Source of the DNA: Rhizobium sp. CG5
GTDB lineage: Bacteria > Pseudomonadota > Alphaproteobacteria > Rhizobiales > Rhizobiaceae
Direction: 5' to 3'
Length of the DNA: 64,000 nt
Assembly: GCF_023701945.1 (NCBI RefSeq)
Contig: NZ_JABAEF010000015.1
Location: 46,130 to 110,129, forward strand
Each line of letters begins with the position of its first letter. Positions within the stretch are counted from its first letter, which is position 1. This document shows, piece by piece, positions 52,303 through 60,965 of the stretch. A program made the translations under genes and the position numbers. The notes beneath the pieces were generated by a model, which was not told where the DNA came from, searched no databases, and was given only the letters and a program-made list of their open reading frames with translations.

Positions 52303-53140
52303 AACGTTCGGCTACCTCGATGAGGACAGCAAAAGATCTGTGAGACGAACAATCCTGAAGGCCCTGGCCATCCCGGGCTATCAGGTGCCGTTCGTCGCAC
52401 CGGAAATGCCGATAGCCTACGGTTGGGGGGTAGGGGGCATGGTGGTCACGGCAAGCCTGATCAATGAGGAGGACTTGCTGAAGGTTACCGACCATGGCTC
52501 AGACGACACGGTGAATGCGGTCAACATTCGGTCCTTCTTCACGAGGACGGCTTTCGTAACCACCACGACCCGCACGCCTGAGGCAACACTCATACAGGTC
52601 CGCCAGCGTGTCCCCGAGGCAAAGCTCCAGGAGGGGCAGATCGTCGTTTATCAGGTGCCGAGACCAGACCCTTTGCGCGCCTTCGTCAACTCGGCCAAGG
52701 AGGCCTCTCGCATGCACGCACACGCGGATTACGGCCGTGTGTACGCTCGGCTGTTCGAGGAAAGAACCGGTAGTCGTGGTGCAGTCCAGCCAGGGTATGA
52801 CTACCCGGTTATGGTCGAAGGGCGATATTTGATGTCTCCGTCACCGATACCGAAGCGAGATAACGCTAGTCTCCACCGTTCGCCGGCAATTCAGATATTC
52901 GGCGCGGCGCGAGAGCGTCGGCTCTATGCATTGCCACCCTACACCCATGTCGAAAGCCTTGCATTCGACGATATACCTTTTGACCCCGGCTATCCTGATG
53001 ACGGACGGCAGTGTGTCATTTGCGGATGCGCAACCAGTCATCTCGACCACCTTCTCCAGAAGGATGATGGGACAAGCGAATGGGTATGCTCCGATACCGA
53101 ATGTTGCGAACAAAGATCAAAGGAGGTTGCCGGTGCTTAG
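52295..53140 (+). CDS. phnJ: PhnJ, radical-SAM carbon-phosphorus lyase
   Basis: 281 aa from the ATG at 52295. It aligns along its length with PhnJ: FGYLDEDSKRSVRRTILKAL-AIPGYQVPF, PIAYGWGVGGMVVTASLI, DDTVNAVNIRSFFTRTAFV and ALPPYTHVESLAFDDIPF. The Fe-S and catalytic cysteines are present: CVIC, then CSDTECC, spaced as in the E. coli enzyme (CxxC, C, and C six residues later). It cleaves the C-P bond to release the hydrocarbon. An adjacent extra Cys (CATSH after CVIC-G) is a small difference. Confidence 0.96.
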   Translation: MNETFGYLDEDSKRSVRRTILKALAIPGYQVPFVAPEMPIAYGWGVGGMVVTASLINEEDLLKVTDHGSDDTVNAVNIRSFFTRTAFVTTTTRTPEATLIQVRQRVPEAKLQEGQIVVYQVPRPDPLRAFVNSAKEASRMHAHADYGRVYARLFEERTGSRGAVQPGYDYPVMVEGRYLMSPSPIPKRDNASLHRSPAIQIFGAARERRLYALPPYTHVESLAFDDIPFDPGYPDDGRQCVICGCATSHLDHLLQKDDGTSEWVCSDTECCEQRSKEVAGA

Positions 53141-53897
53141 GCTACCTTCTCCCGTCCTGACGCTTGGTCGCGTTTCATATGATAGGCGGATTGCGCCGGA
53201 CACGTCGTTCGTCCTCTATCCTGGAGAGGTGCTTTGTCTCGTCGGGAAATCCGGAGCGGGAAAGTCGACGCTGCTGCGCATGGCGGGCGGGCTTTTGCGT
53301 CCGCACGAGGGGAGGGTGCTACACCAATCCGCCGATGGCCCGATCTCGATCTATGAGCTTCCCGAGCAGGCTTTGGTTTCACAGCGACGTCGGAACGTCG
53401 GGATAGTCGCTCAGAATGCTCGTGACACCCTCGATATGGCACAAAGTGCCGCCGCGAACATCGTTCAGCCTCTGTTCGACAATGGCGAGCGCAATTTTGG
53501 CCGAGCGATGGCGTCAGCGCAGCACTGGTTCGCTGCACTCGATCTCGATGTCGCAAGGATGGGCGACCTGCCGAGTTTGTTTTCCGGTGGCATGCAGCAG
53601 CGCTTGCAGATTGCGCGAGCGCTGGTCCACGGACCGAAGGTTCTCTGTCTGGACGAGCCGACGACTGGTTTGGATACCTCGGTGCAGGTCCGTCTTCTTT
53701 CATTGCTTTCGGGGCTTCAGCGCCAAACGGGCGTCGCCATGTTGCTTGTGACACATGATCTCCGGATTGCCCGGCTGATCGCCCACCGCGTGATCGTGCT
53801 CGACGAAGGCAGGATCGTCGAGGAGGCTCCACCAGACCGGCTCATCGCTGATCCTTGTCATCCTGCGGCCCGCGACCTCGTCGCGGCAATGATTTGA
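53133..53897 (+). CDS. phnK: PhnK, ABC-type ATPase of the C-P lyase complex
   Basis: 254 aa from a GTG preceded by AAAGGAGG, an ideal ribosome site, overlapping phnJ by 8 bp; the longer open frame upstream is a phnJ shadow. Walker A GKSGAGKST, signature FSGGMQQRLQIARAL, Walker B VLCLDEPTTGLDTS and switch VTHDLRIARL. PhnK docks on the PhnGHIJ core and turns over ATP; no transmembrane partner is expected. Confidence 0.93.
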   Translation: MLRLPSPVLTLGRVSYDRRIAPDTSFVLYPGEVLCLVGKSGAGKSTLLRMAGGLLRPHEGRVLHQSADGPISIYELPEQALVSQRRRNVGIVAQNARDTLDMAQSAAANIVQPLFDNGERNFGRAMASAQHWFAALDLDVARMGDLPSLFSGGMQQRLQIARALVHGPKVLCLDEPTTGLDTSVQVRLLSLLSGLQRQTGVAMLLVTHDLRIARLIAHRVIVLDEGRIVEEAPPDRLIADPCHPAARDLVAAMI

Positions 53898-53905
53898 GGA
53901 CGGCT

Positions 53906-54544
53906 ATGGACATCTTGCGTGTCGAGAACCTGGAAAAGGACTACGAAGCACGAGCCGTCGGTCCGGTGAGCTTTAGATTGAGGGCCGGTGAAATAGGATT
54001 GATCGTCGGCGGTTCAGGGTCGGGAAAATCGACGGTGCTCGATGTGCTGTATGGGACAAAAAGAGCGAGCCGAGGAAGTGCCTTCTTGTGTGTTGGTGAC
54101 GGGCAGCGAGATCTCTTCGACATATCGGTCGCGGAACTCGTTTCAATTCGAAGCGTGGCCATTGGTTACTGTACCCAATTTTTGCCGGCGATCCCCGGAA
54201 AATTGGCAGCAGACCTCGCAAATGAAGCTGCTTGCGCAGAAACAAGTTCGGCCGATATCACCGAGCTGTTGGATCGATTGGCCTTGCCGCAACGACTCTG
54301 GACCCTGCCGGTGTCTTCATGGTCTGGCGGCGAGAAACAGCGCCTGAACATAGCGCTCGCTGCCCTTCGCAAGCCAAAACTAATTTTGCTCGACGAGCCA
54401 TTCTCCGCGCTGGATGAAGCACTGCACCCTGTCGTTTGGTCGGTTCTATCGGCGTTGGCTGATGGTGGCTCCGCAATATTGCTTGGGGTCCATAAGGCAA
54501 GCTCCTCTACAGCAGGGGCAGAAACACTGGTTGTCCTTGATTGA
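53906..54544 (+). CDS. phnL: PhnL, ABC-type ATPase of the C-P lyase complex
   Basis: 212 aa from the ATG at 53906 (GAGGA six bases before). Walker A GGSGSGKST, signature WSGGEKQRLNIALAALRKP and Walker B LILLDEPFSALDEA. PhnL joins PhnK on the core complex and is needed for the first nucleosidase-like step. Usual partners phnM, phnN, phnF and phnCDE do not follow: the next 243 bp hold no gene and then the tartrate cluster begins. Confidence 0.92.
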   Translation: MDILRVENLEKDYEARAVGPVSFRLRAGEIGLIVGGSGSGKSTVLDVLYGTKRASRGSAFLCVGDGQRDLFDISVAELVSIRSVAIGYCTQFLPAIPGKLAADLANEAACAETSSADITELLDRLALPQRLWTLPVSSWSGGEKQRLNIALAALRKPKLILLDEPFSALDEALHPVVWSVLSALADGGSAILLGVHKASSSTAGAETLVVLD

Positions 54545-54787
54545 TCAGGCATGTCTTGTGAGTTTTCGACGGATTAGCCTGATTTCCGGCAATTGGGGAG
54601 CGGGCCCGATACAATTAGGGATCTTGCGCATCGACACGTTGAGAGTTGGGGCGCTGAAGTTTCTGTAGGTTGCGGTTCGAAAACTACGCGTCAAGGGTTC
54701 GATACCCTTCAAGAGCGAAGAGGAACCAGATGTTGGCGTCCGCCTCTCTATCGGGTGCAGACAGATGGAATGAAGAGGCGGGCGAGC

Positions 54788-55702
54788 CTACGCCTGCTCG
54801 GCATATCGGTCGATGTTTGTGTCGAGAAGTTCCAGCAACTGGTCGCGTCCGGGATCACGAACAGCTTTTGCCCAGGCTGCGGCAAGAGGCAGTTTCCGGA
54901 GTGAAATGCCGCCAACCGTCATGAGGGGAACGAAAGTCACCCCGAATACCGCGAGTTTCGCGGTCCAGCGGGGGACGATGGCGGATCCGATTCCTGCCGC
55001 AACGAGGTTGATAATCGTTTGTTTCTCGTCAGCAATCTGAGCGATGCGCGGGTGTAGTCCGGCGTCCTCGAAGAGTTTCATGGTCAGGTCATAGCTGTGG
55101 GGACGAGAGCGACGCTCTGGCACGATGAGGGGCTCCTCGCGCAGTTCATCGACGGAGATCCGCTCGCGGTTCGCGAGCGGATGCGTGACAGGCAGTGCAA
55201 TAACGGGTGTTTCCTGCGTCAGGGTGCGAACGACCAGGTTCCGGTTCAGTCCGTCTCGAGGTCGAATAAAGACGATATCCAGACGCCCGGCAATCAGTTT
55301 TGGAATGAGACGTATCGACTTGTCTTCGACAAGTTGCGTGATGATCCCGGGGAATCGCTCCCGAAAATCATGCAGCAGCGGCGGTATAAGACCTGCTGCA
55401 GCGCTGTCTATCGCACCTATGCGGAGCACGGTCGCCTGCTGCGTTTTCCTTGATCGAAACTCTTCCGCAAGTGTCTGGAGACGATGAAGAAGGGGCCTCA
55501 CCTCCTCTAGCAGGGCGACTCCATCTTCGGTCAAGGCGACACTTCGGGTTGTCCGGGACATGAGGCGAGTGCCGAGGGACTCCTCCAGCAGTCTTAAATG
55601 CCGTCCCAGCGATGCCGGTAATATTCCCATTTTCTGCGCAGCCCTACCGAAATGCAGTTCTTCGGCCGCAGCGACGAAGCATTTTAATTGTTCCAGTTCC
55701 AT
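54788..55702 (-). CDS. ttuA: TtuA-like LysR regulator of tartrate genes
   Basis: 304 aa. LysR helix-turn-helix MELEQLKCFVAAAEELHFGR-AAQKMGILPASLGRHLRLLE and a BenM/CatM-like effector domain (TPVIALPVTHPLANRERISV). Divergent from the transporter gene with a palindrome in the 123-bp spacer, as for the activator TtuA of A. vitis tartrate plasmids. It should switch on ttuB-E in the presence of tartrate or a breakdown product. Confidence 0.82.
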   Translation of the reverse strand: MELEQLKCFVAAAEELHFGRAAQKMGILPASLGRHLRLLEESLGTRLMSRTTRSVALTEDGVALLEEVRPLLHRLQTLAEEFRSRKTQQATVLRIGAIDSAAAGLIPPLLHDFRERFPGIITQLVEDKSIRLIPKLIAGRLDIVFIRPRDGLNRNLVVRTLTQETPVIALPVTHPLANRERISVDELREEPLIVPERRSRPHSYDLTMKLFEDAGLHPRIAQIADEKQTIINLVAAGIGSAIVPRWTAKLAVFGVTFVPLMTVGGISLRKLPLAAAWAKAVRDPGRDQLLELLDTNIDRYAEQA

Positions 55703-55719
55703 GACATGCCTTTATAACA

Positions 55720-55737
55720 TTTAATTATATAATTAAA
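55720..55737. promoter_or_regulatory. 18-bp palindrome in the ttuA-ttuB spacer
   Basis: tttaattatataattaaa is a perfect 18-bp palindrome, 17 bp upstream of ttuA and 88 bp upstream of ttuB. It is well placed as a LysR recognition site, and its A+T richness also suits a promoter. Confidence 0.55.
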
Positions 55738-55825
55738 GCATTGTCGCTTGGGAGGAAAGTAAGAATTAACGTCTTTCCTGAAGGCGCAGGAGGTGCGCCC
55801 AACGGATCATTGGGAGGAGTTCGCT

Positions 55826-57127
55826 ATGAACAGCGACCTGGAGACGCGCGTTCTGCGCAAAATCACTCTGCGCATCGTGCCATTTATCATGCTGCTCTAT
55901 TTTGTAGCGTTCCTGGACCGGGTGAATATCGGTTTCGCCGCATTGACCATGAACGAGGATCTCGGCTTTTCCTCGACCGTCTTCGGTATCGGCGCAGGCA
56001 TCTTCTTCGTCGGCTACTTCCTGTTCGAAGTTCCGTCCAACCTCATTCTCAACAAAGTCGGTGCGCGCATCTGGATTGCCCGCGTCATGATCACCTGGGG
56101 GATCGTGTCCGGCCTCATGGCGTTCGTACAGGGAACAACAAGTTTCTATGCGTTACGCTTCCTTCTCGGCGTTGCCGAGGCGGGCTTTTTCCCGGGGATT
56201 ATCCTTTACCTGAGCTTCTGGTTTCCGGCTCGTCGACGTGCGGCAGTGACAGCGATTTTCATGGCCGCAGCCCCGCTTTCGACCGTCCTCGGTTCGCCGA
56301 TCTCCGGAGCGCTCATGGAGATGCATGGTTTCCTCGGTCTTGCCGGCTGGCAGTGGATGTTCCTGATTGAAGCCGCTCCTGCGGTCATCCTCGGCGTCGT
56401 CGTCCTCTTTTACCTCACCGACCGTCCGGAAAAAGCCAAGTGGCTCTCGGAAGATGAGCGCAACTGGCTTGTGAAGACGATGAACGCTGAGCAGGCCGCA
56501 AAGGGCAAGGCCAGCCACAGCATTCTTGCAGGGCTCGCTGACATTCGGGTTATCGCGCTCGCCCTTGTCTATTTCGGTACGTCCGCCGGCCTTTACACCC
56601 TCGGCATCTGGGCGCCGCAGATCATCAAGGAGTTCGGCCTATCGTCCCTTCAGGTCGGCTTTATCAACGCGGTACCGGGCATTTTCGCAGTTGTTGCAAT
56701 GGTTCTCTGGGCGCGTCATTCCGACAAGACCGGTGAACGGACCTGGCATGTGGTTGGCGCGTGTCTGCTTGCCGCCGTCGGGCTTGCCTTTGCCACGGGT
56801 GCGACAAGCGTCTTCACCGTCCTTATTGCGCTGACGCTGGTTAACATCGGCATCAGCTGCTCGAAGCCGCCGCTTTGGAGCATGCCCACGCTCTTCCTGT
56901 CAGGACCAGCGGCCGCAGCCGGTATCGCTACCATCAACTCGATCGGTAACCTGGGCGGCTTCGTTGGTCCCTCGATGATCGGCTGGATCAAAGACACTAC
57001 GGGCAGCTTTGCGGGCGGGCTCTACTTCGTCGCCGGCTTGCTGGTCGTATCCGCGATCGTGACGCTCGTGTTGTCGCGTACCGCACCGGAAAACGGGGGC
57101 AAAGTCGCCCCGGTCCAACATCGTTAA
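55826..57127 (+). CDS. ttuB: TtuB-like MFS anion:cation symporter
   Basis: 433 aa from the ATG at 55826 (GGGAGGAG seven bases before). Twelve helices and the ACS-family marks: FLDRVNIGFAALTMNEDLGF near the start, FFVGYFLFEVPSNLILNKVG-ARIWIARVMITWGIVS, and RFLLGVAEAGFFPGIILYLS. The family takes up tartrate, phthalate and sugar acids with protons. Its place before tartrate dehydrogenase indicates tartrate. Confidence 0.9.
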   Translation: MNSDLETRVLRKITLRIVPFIMLLYFVAFLDRVNIGFAALTMNEDLGFSSTVFGIGAGIFFVGYFLFEVPSNLILNKVGARIWIARVMITWGIVSGLMAFVQGTTSFYALRFLLGVAEAGFFPGIILYLSFWFPARRRAAVTAIFMAAAPLSTVLGSPISGALMEMHGFLGLAGWQWMFLIEAAPAVILGVVVLFYLTDRPEKAKWLSEDERNWLVKTMNAEQAAKGKASHSILAGLADIRVIALALVYFGTSAGLYTLGIWAPQIIKEFGLSSLQVGFINAVPGIFAVVAMVLWARHSDKTGERTWHVVGACLLAAVGLAFATGATSVFTVLIALTLVNIGISCSKPPLWSMPTLFLSGPAAAAGIATINSIGNLGGFVGPSMIGWIKDTTGSFAGGLYFVAGLLVVSAIVTLVLSRTAPENGGKVAPVQHR

Positions 57128-57148
57128 ATCTCAAAGTGGAGAAAAGAC

Positions 57149-58216
57149 ATGCGTGAATACAAGATTGCAGCGATCCCTGCGGATGGGATTGGTCCTGAGG
57201 TTATAGCTGCGGGTCTTCAGGTTCTGGAGGCGCTGGAACAGCGCAGCGGTGACTTCAAGATCCATACCGAAACCTTCGACTGGGGTTCGGACTATTACAA
57301 GAAGCACGGCGTGATGATGCCGGCCGACGGGCTGGACAAGCTGAAGAAATTCGATGCCATCTTCTTCGGTGCGGTCGGCGCCCCTGACGTTCCCGACCAT
57401 ATCACGCTCTGGGGCCTGCGCCTGCCGATCTGTCAGGGGTTCGACCAGTACGCCAATGTGCGCCCGACGAAGATCCTGCCCGGCATCACGCCGCCCTTGC
57501 GCAATTGCGGTCCAGGCGATCTCGACTGGGTCATCGTGCGGGAGAATTCCGAAGGCGAGTATTCCGGCCATGGCGGCCGCGCCCATAGGGGCCTTCCGGA
57601 AGAGGTCGGCACGGAAGTGGCGATCTTCACCCGCGTCGGCGTGACCCGCATTATGCGCTACGCCTTCAAGCTGGCCCAGGCGCGCCCGCGCAAACTGCTG
57701 ACTGTCGTCACCAAGTCGAACGCCCAGCGCCATGGCATGGTGATGTGGGACGAGATCGCGGCCGAAGTGGCGACGGAGTTCCCGGATGTCACCTGGGACA
57801 AGATGCTGGTTGATGCAATGACGGTGCGCATGACGCTGAAGCCGGAGACGCTGGATACGATCGTGGCGACCAATCTGCATGCCGACATCCTGTCGGATCT
57901 GGCTGGTGCTCTCGCTGGCAGCCTCGGGGTTGCGCCGACGGCCAACATCGACCCGGAGCGCCGTTTCCCATCGATGTTTGAGCCGATCCACGGATCTGCC
58001 TTCGACATTACCGGCAAGGGTATCGCCAACCCGATCGCCACTTTCTGGACTGCCGCGCAGATGCTCGAGCATCTCGGTGAACGCGACGCCGCCGCACGGC
58101 TGATGGGCGCCGTCGAGCGCGTGACCGAAGCGGGTATCCTGACCCCTGACGTGGGTGGCACCGCCAACACCAGCCAAGTCACCGAAGCCGTATGCAACGC
58201 AATCGCAGGATCGAAT
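57149..58216 (+). repeat. 1.07-kb direct repeat, copy 1 (ttuC)
   Basis: This stretch recurs at 62929-63996 in the same orientation with only about eight base differences. Matching begins exactly at the ATG: the bases before it are unrelated in the two places. See the finding on the ttuC pair. Confidence 0.92.
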
Positions 58217-58243
58217 ATCTTGAAGATGGCCGCTGCAGAATGA
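57149..58243 (+). CDS. ttuC: TtuC, tartrate dehydrogenase (copy 1)
   Basis: 364 aa, ribosome site GGAG eight bases before the ATG. It belongs to the isopropylmalate/isocitrate dehydrogenase family: IAAIPADGIGPEVIAAGLQV, the substrate loop GDLDWVIVRENSEGEYSGHG, catalytic Lys in VVTKSNAQRHG and the metal/NAD region NLHADILSDLAGALAGSLG. It oxidises tartrate to oxaloglycolate, or decarboxylates it, with NAD and a divalent metal; D-malate can also serve in relatives. It ends in an ATGA overlap with ttuD. A near-identical copy lies at 62929-64000. Confidence 0.93.
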   Translation: MREYKIAAIPADGIGPEVIAAGLQVLEALEQRSGDFKIHTETFDWGSDYYKKHGVMMPADGLDKLKKFDAIFFGAVGAPDVPDHITLWGLRLPICQGFDQYANVRPTKILPGITPPLRNCGPGDLDWVIVRENSEGEYSGHGGRAHRGLPEEVGTEVAIFTRVGVTRIMRYAFKLAQARPRKLLTVVTKSNAQRHGMVMWDEIAAEVATEFPDVTWDKMLVDAMTVRMTLKPETLDTIVATNLHADILSDLAGALAGSLGVAPTANIDPERRFPSMFEPIHGSAFDITGKGIANPIATFWTAAQMLEHLGERDAAARLMGAVERVTEAGILTPDVGGTANTSQVTEAVCNAIAGSNILKMAAAE

Positions 58244-59508
58244 CCTGGAACGATGTGTCCGCTCGCCAGGTGCTGCGTCGAATTTTCGACGCAGCCGTTG
58301 CCAGCGCGGATCCGAAAATAGCTGTTGTCAACAACCTCCCAGAGCGTCCCAGAGGTCGCTGCGTTGTGGTGGGAGCGGGCAAGGCGTCGGCTGCGATGGC
58401 GGCTGCGGTCGACGCCGCCTGGCCCGATGTCGATCTCTCGGGCATCGTGGTCACTCGCTACGGCCACGCCGTTCCGGCGGGACGCATCGAAATCCTGGAG
58501 GCCTCCCACCCCGTCCCGGATGAGATGAGCATCAAGGCTGCAGAGAAGATTTTCGTTGCGGTTCAGGGCCTTGGTCCGGACGATCTCGTGGTGGCTCTCA
58601 TCTCCGGCGGCGGTTCGTCATTGCTTGTATCGCCTGCGGGCAAGATGACTTTGGCCGACAAAAGGGCGGTCAATCAGGCACTGCTTGCCAGCGGTGCTAC
58701 CATCTCCGAGATGAACACCGTCCGTAAGCATCTTTCCGCTATCAAGGGAGGCCGTCTGGCCCGCGCAGCACTGCCAGCAAAACTGGTGACACTGGTCATC
58801 TCCGACGTGCCGGGTGATGATCCATCGGAGATCGCCTCGGGTCCAACGGTCGCGGATCCGACCACCTTGGCAGACGCAGCAGCCATCGTCGCCCGCTACG
58901 GCATTGACCTGCCCGAGTCTGCGCGCGCAGTGCTGGTGCAAGGCAACGAGACGCCTAAGGCAGAGGGGGTCGCAGGCGAGATTCGGCTGGTTGCTGCCCC
59001 CTCGATAGCGCTCGATGCGGCCGCCGCGGCTGCGCTAGATGCCGGCTTGTGTCCACTTATCCTCGGAGATGCCCTGGAAGGTGAGGCTCGCGAAATGGGG
59101 CGTGTCATGGCGGGCATCGCGCTGTCCGCGCGCGACAAGGGCCTGCCTATAGCAGCACCTGCCATCATCCTGTCCGGTGGTGAGGGCACTGTGTCCCTTG
59201 GTGGCATGACCGACGGGCGAGGTGGAAGAAATACGGAATTCCTTCTAAGCCTTGCGGTTGCCCTTAAGGGAGCTTCCGGCATCTGGGCCATCGCCGGTGA
59301 TACTGATGGTATCGACGGTGTCGAGGATGCTGCCGGTGCGCTGGTCGCGCCGGACAGTCTTATCCGAATGCGCGATGCTGGTATCGATCCACGGGCGACC
59401 TTGTCTGCCCATGATAGTTACACGGCCTTCAAGGCCATCGGCGACCTGGTGGTCACAGGCCCAACGCTTACGAACGTCAACGACATCCGCGCAATTCTCA
59501 TAGGTTAG
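58240..59508 (+). CDS. ttuD: TtuD, glycerate 2-kinase / hydroxypyruvate reductase (MOFRL family)
   Basis: 422 aa from the ATG overlapping the ttuC stop. Two domains: an N-terminal DUF4147 part (VVVGAGKASAAMAAAVDAAW, ALISGGGSSLLVSPAGKMTL, NTVRKHLSAIKGGRLARAAL) and the C-terminal MOFRL part (LSGGEGTVSLGGMTDGRGGR-NTEFLLSLA, then IAGDTDGIDG). Family members phosphorylate D-glycerate to 2-phosphoglycerate; in tartrate clusters the gene was first described as hydroxypyruvate reductase. Either way it feeds ttuE. Confidence 0.9.
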   Translation: MTWNDVSARQVLRRIFDAAVASADPKIAVVNNLPERPRGRCVVVGAGKASAAMAAAVDAAWPDVDLSGIVVTRYGHAVPAGRIEILEASHPVPDEMSIKAAEKIFVAVQGLGPDDLVVALISGGGSSLLVSPAGKMTLADKRAVNQALLASGATISEMNTVRKHLSAIKGGRLARAALPAKLVTLVISDVPGDDPSEIASGPTVADPTTLADAAAIVARYGIDLPESARAVLVQGNETPKAEGVAGEIRLVAAPSIALDAAAAAALDAGLCPLILGDALEGEAREMGRVMAGIALSARDKGLPIAAPAIILSGGEGTVSLGGMTDGRGGRNTEFLLSLAVALKGASGIWAIAGDTDGIDGVEDAAGALVAPDSLIRMRDAGIDPRATLSAHDSYTAFKAIGDLVVTGPTLTNVNDIRAILIG

Positions 59509-59516
59509 GTTTGGAC

Positions 59517-60965
59517 ATGTTCATACGCAACAACCGGCGATCAAAGATCGTCGCGACGGTCGGACCGGCGTCAAGTTCGCCCGACATGCTTCGCTCACTG
59601 TTTCTCGCCGGTGTCGATACGTTCCGGCTGAATTTCAGCCATGGTGCCCGGGCCGATCACGCGGAAGTCTATAGGAACATCCGGGCTCTTGAGCAGGAGC
59701 ATGATGCTGCTATCGCCGTGCTGCAGGATCTTCAGGGTCCGAAGATCCGGATCGGAGTTCTGGCACATGGCAGGCTCGATCTCGCACTTGGATCCACCAT
59801 CGGATTTATCCTTGGCCGTGAGGGTGGTGAAGGAATGAACGATATTCCGCTACCTCATCGGGAAATCTTCGAGGTGGCGGTGCCCGGAATGGACCTCCTG
59901 ATCGACGACGGTAGAATAAAAGTCCGGATCATGGAGGTGATGGACGGGCGGCTTGTTTGCGAGGTCCTCAATGGAGGCGCCTTGTCGAACCGCAAGGGTG
60001 TCAACGTGCCCGGCGCTGTCCTGGACATTTCCCCGCTCACGGCGAAAGATCGTGAGGACCTGGAATTCGGGCTCGAGCTTGGCGTCGACTGGGTCGCACT
60101 TTCTTTCGTTCAGCGGGCACGCGACATGATCGAAGCCCGGTCCCTCGTTGGAGACAGGGCTGGCCTCATTGCCAAGATCGAGAAGCCGTCTGCCCTCGAT
60201 GACATCGAGGATATTGTCAGGCTTTCGGACAGCGTCATGGTTGCGCGAGGTGATCTCGGCGTGGAGATCCCGCCGGAGGACGTTCCGGGCAAGCAGAAGG
60301 AAATCATCCGTGCATGCCGGCTAGCGGCCAAGCCCGTGATTGTCGCCACACAGATGCTCGACTCGATGGTGAGTTCGCCAACGCCGACGCGCGCTGAAGC
60401 CTCGGACGTTGCCGGTGCCATCTATGATGGGGCAGATGCCGTCATGCTTTCCGCCGAGACCGCAACAGGCGCCTACCCGGTGGAGGCGGTCGAAATTATG
60501 AACCGGATCATCGAGAAGACGGAGAAGCACAAGCACTACCGGCCGATCCTTGAGGCAACGGAACCCGATGTCGCTCAATCACCGCCGCATGCAGTTGCCA
60601 CTGCAGCAGCCAACGTTGCCGTGGCTCTGGGATCGCCGGTTGTGGTGGCCTATACATCGAGCGGAACAACCGCGGCCAGAATTTCGCGTGCCAGACCGGC
60701 ATTGCCAATTCTGGCTCTCACTCCGTCCGAACAAGTCGCGCGCCGGCTCAACATGTTCTGGGGGGTTGTCGGCGTGCGATCACAAGATGTCCACACCTAT
60801 GAGGCGTCGCTGATTCATGCGCAACAGGCGGTGCAGGAAGCAAAGCTGGCAAGTCCCTCCGATCACATTGTCATCGTGGCGGGATTTCCATTTGCGCAAC
60901 AGGGCAGCACCAACAATCTCCGCGTCGTTCAGATCGCCGCAACCGACAACCTAGAGATTGCGTAG
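59517..60965 (+). CDS. ttuE: TtuE, pyruvate kinase
   Basis: 482 aa from the ATG at 59517, with a TTG six bases up as an alternative. Complete type: RRSKIVATVGPASSSPDMLR, FRLNFSHGARADH, the loop VLQDLQGPKIRIG, the active-site segment GLIAKIEKPSALDDIEDIVR, the metal site VMVARGDLGVEIPPEDV and the helix PTRAEASDVAGAIYDGADAV-MLSAETATGAYP. It turns phosphoenolpyruvate from the glycerate branch into pyruvate and ATP. A plasmid copy dedicated to tartrate breakdown is known in A. vitis. Its end overlaps the convergent GntR gene by 15 bp. Confidence 0.93.
   Translation: MFIRNNRRSKIVATVGPASSSPDMLRSLFLAGVDTFRLNFSHGARADHAEVYRNIRALEQEHDAAIAVLQDLQGPKIRIGVLAHGRLDLALGSTIGFILGREGGEGMNDIPLPHREIFEVAVPGMDLLIDDGRIKVRIMEVMDGRLVCEVLNGGALSNRKGVNVPGAVLDISPLTAKDREDLEFGLELGVDWVALSFVQRARDMIEARSLVGDRAGLIAKIEKPSALDDIEDIVRLSDSVMVARGDLGVEIPPEDVPGKQKEIIRACRLAAKPVIVATQMLDSMVSSPTPTRAEASDVAGAIYDGADAVMLSAETATGAYPVEAVEIMNRIIEKTEKHKHYRPILEATEPDVAQSPPHAVATAAANVAVALGSPVVVAYTSSGTTAARISRARPALPILALTPSEQVARRLNMFWGVVGVRSQDVHTYEASLIHAQQAVQEAKLASPSDHIVIVAGFPFAQQGSTNNLRVVQIAATDNLEIA

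Noticed and set aside
54640..54725. A full tRNA gene around the T-arm-like stem-loop
   Set aside because: No anticodon arm, D arm or pairing acceptor stem can be drawn with the right spacing.
57131..58177. Minus-strand open frame of 348 codons opposite ttuC, repeated opposite the second ttuC
   Set aside because: Its conservation follows from the near-identical sense genes; the His/Arg/Gly-rich product resembles nothing and no start signal is seen.
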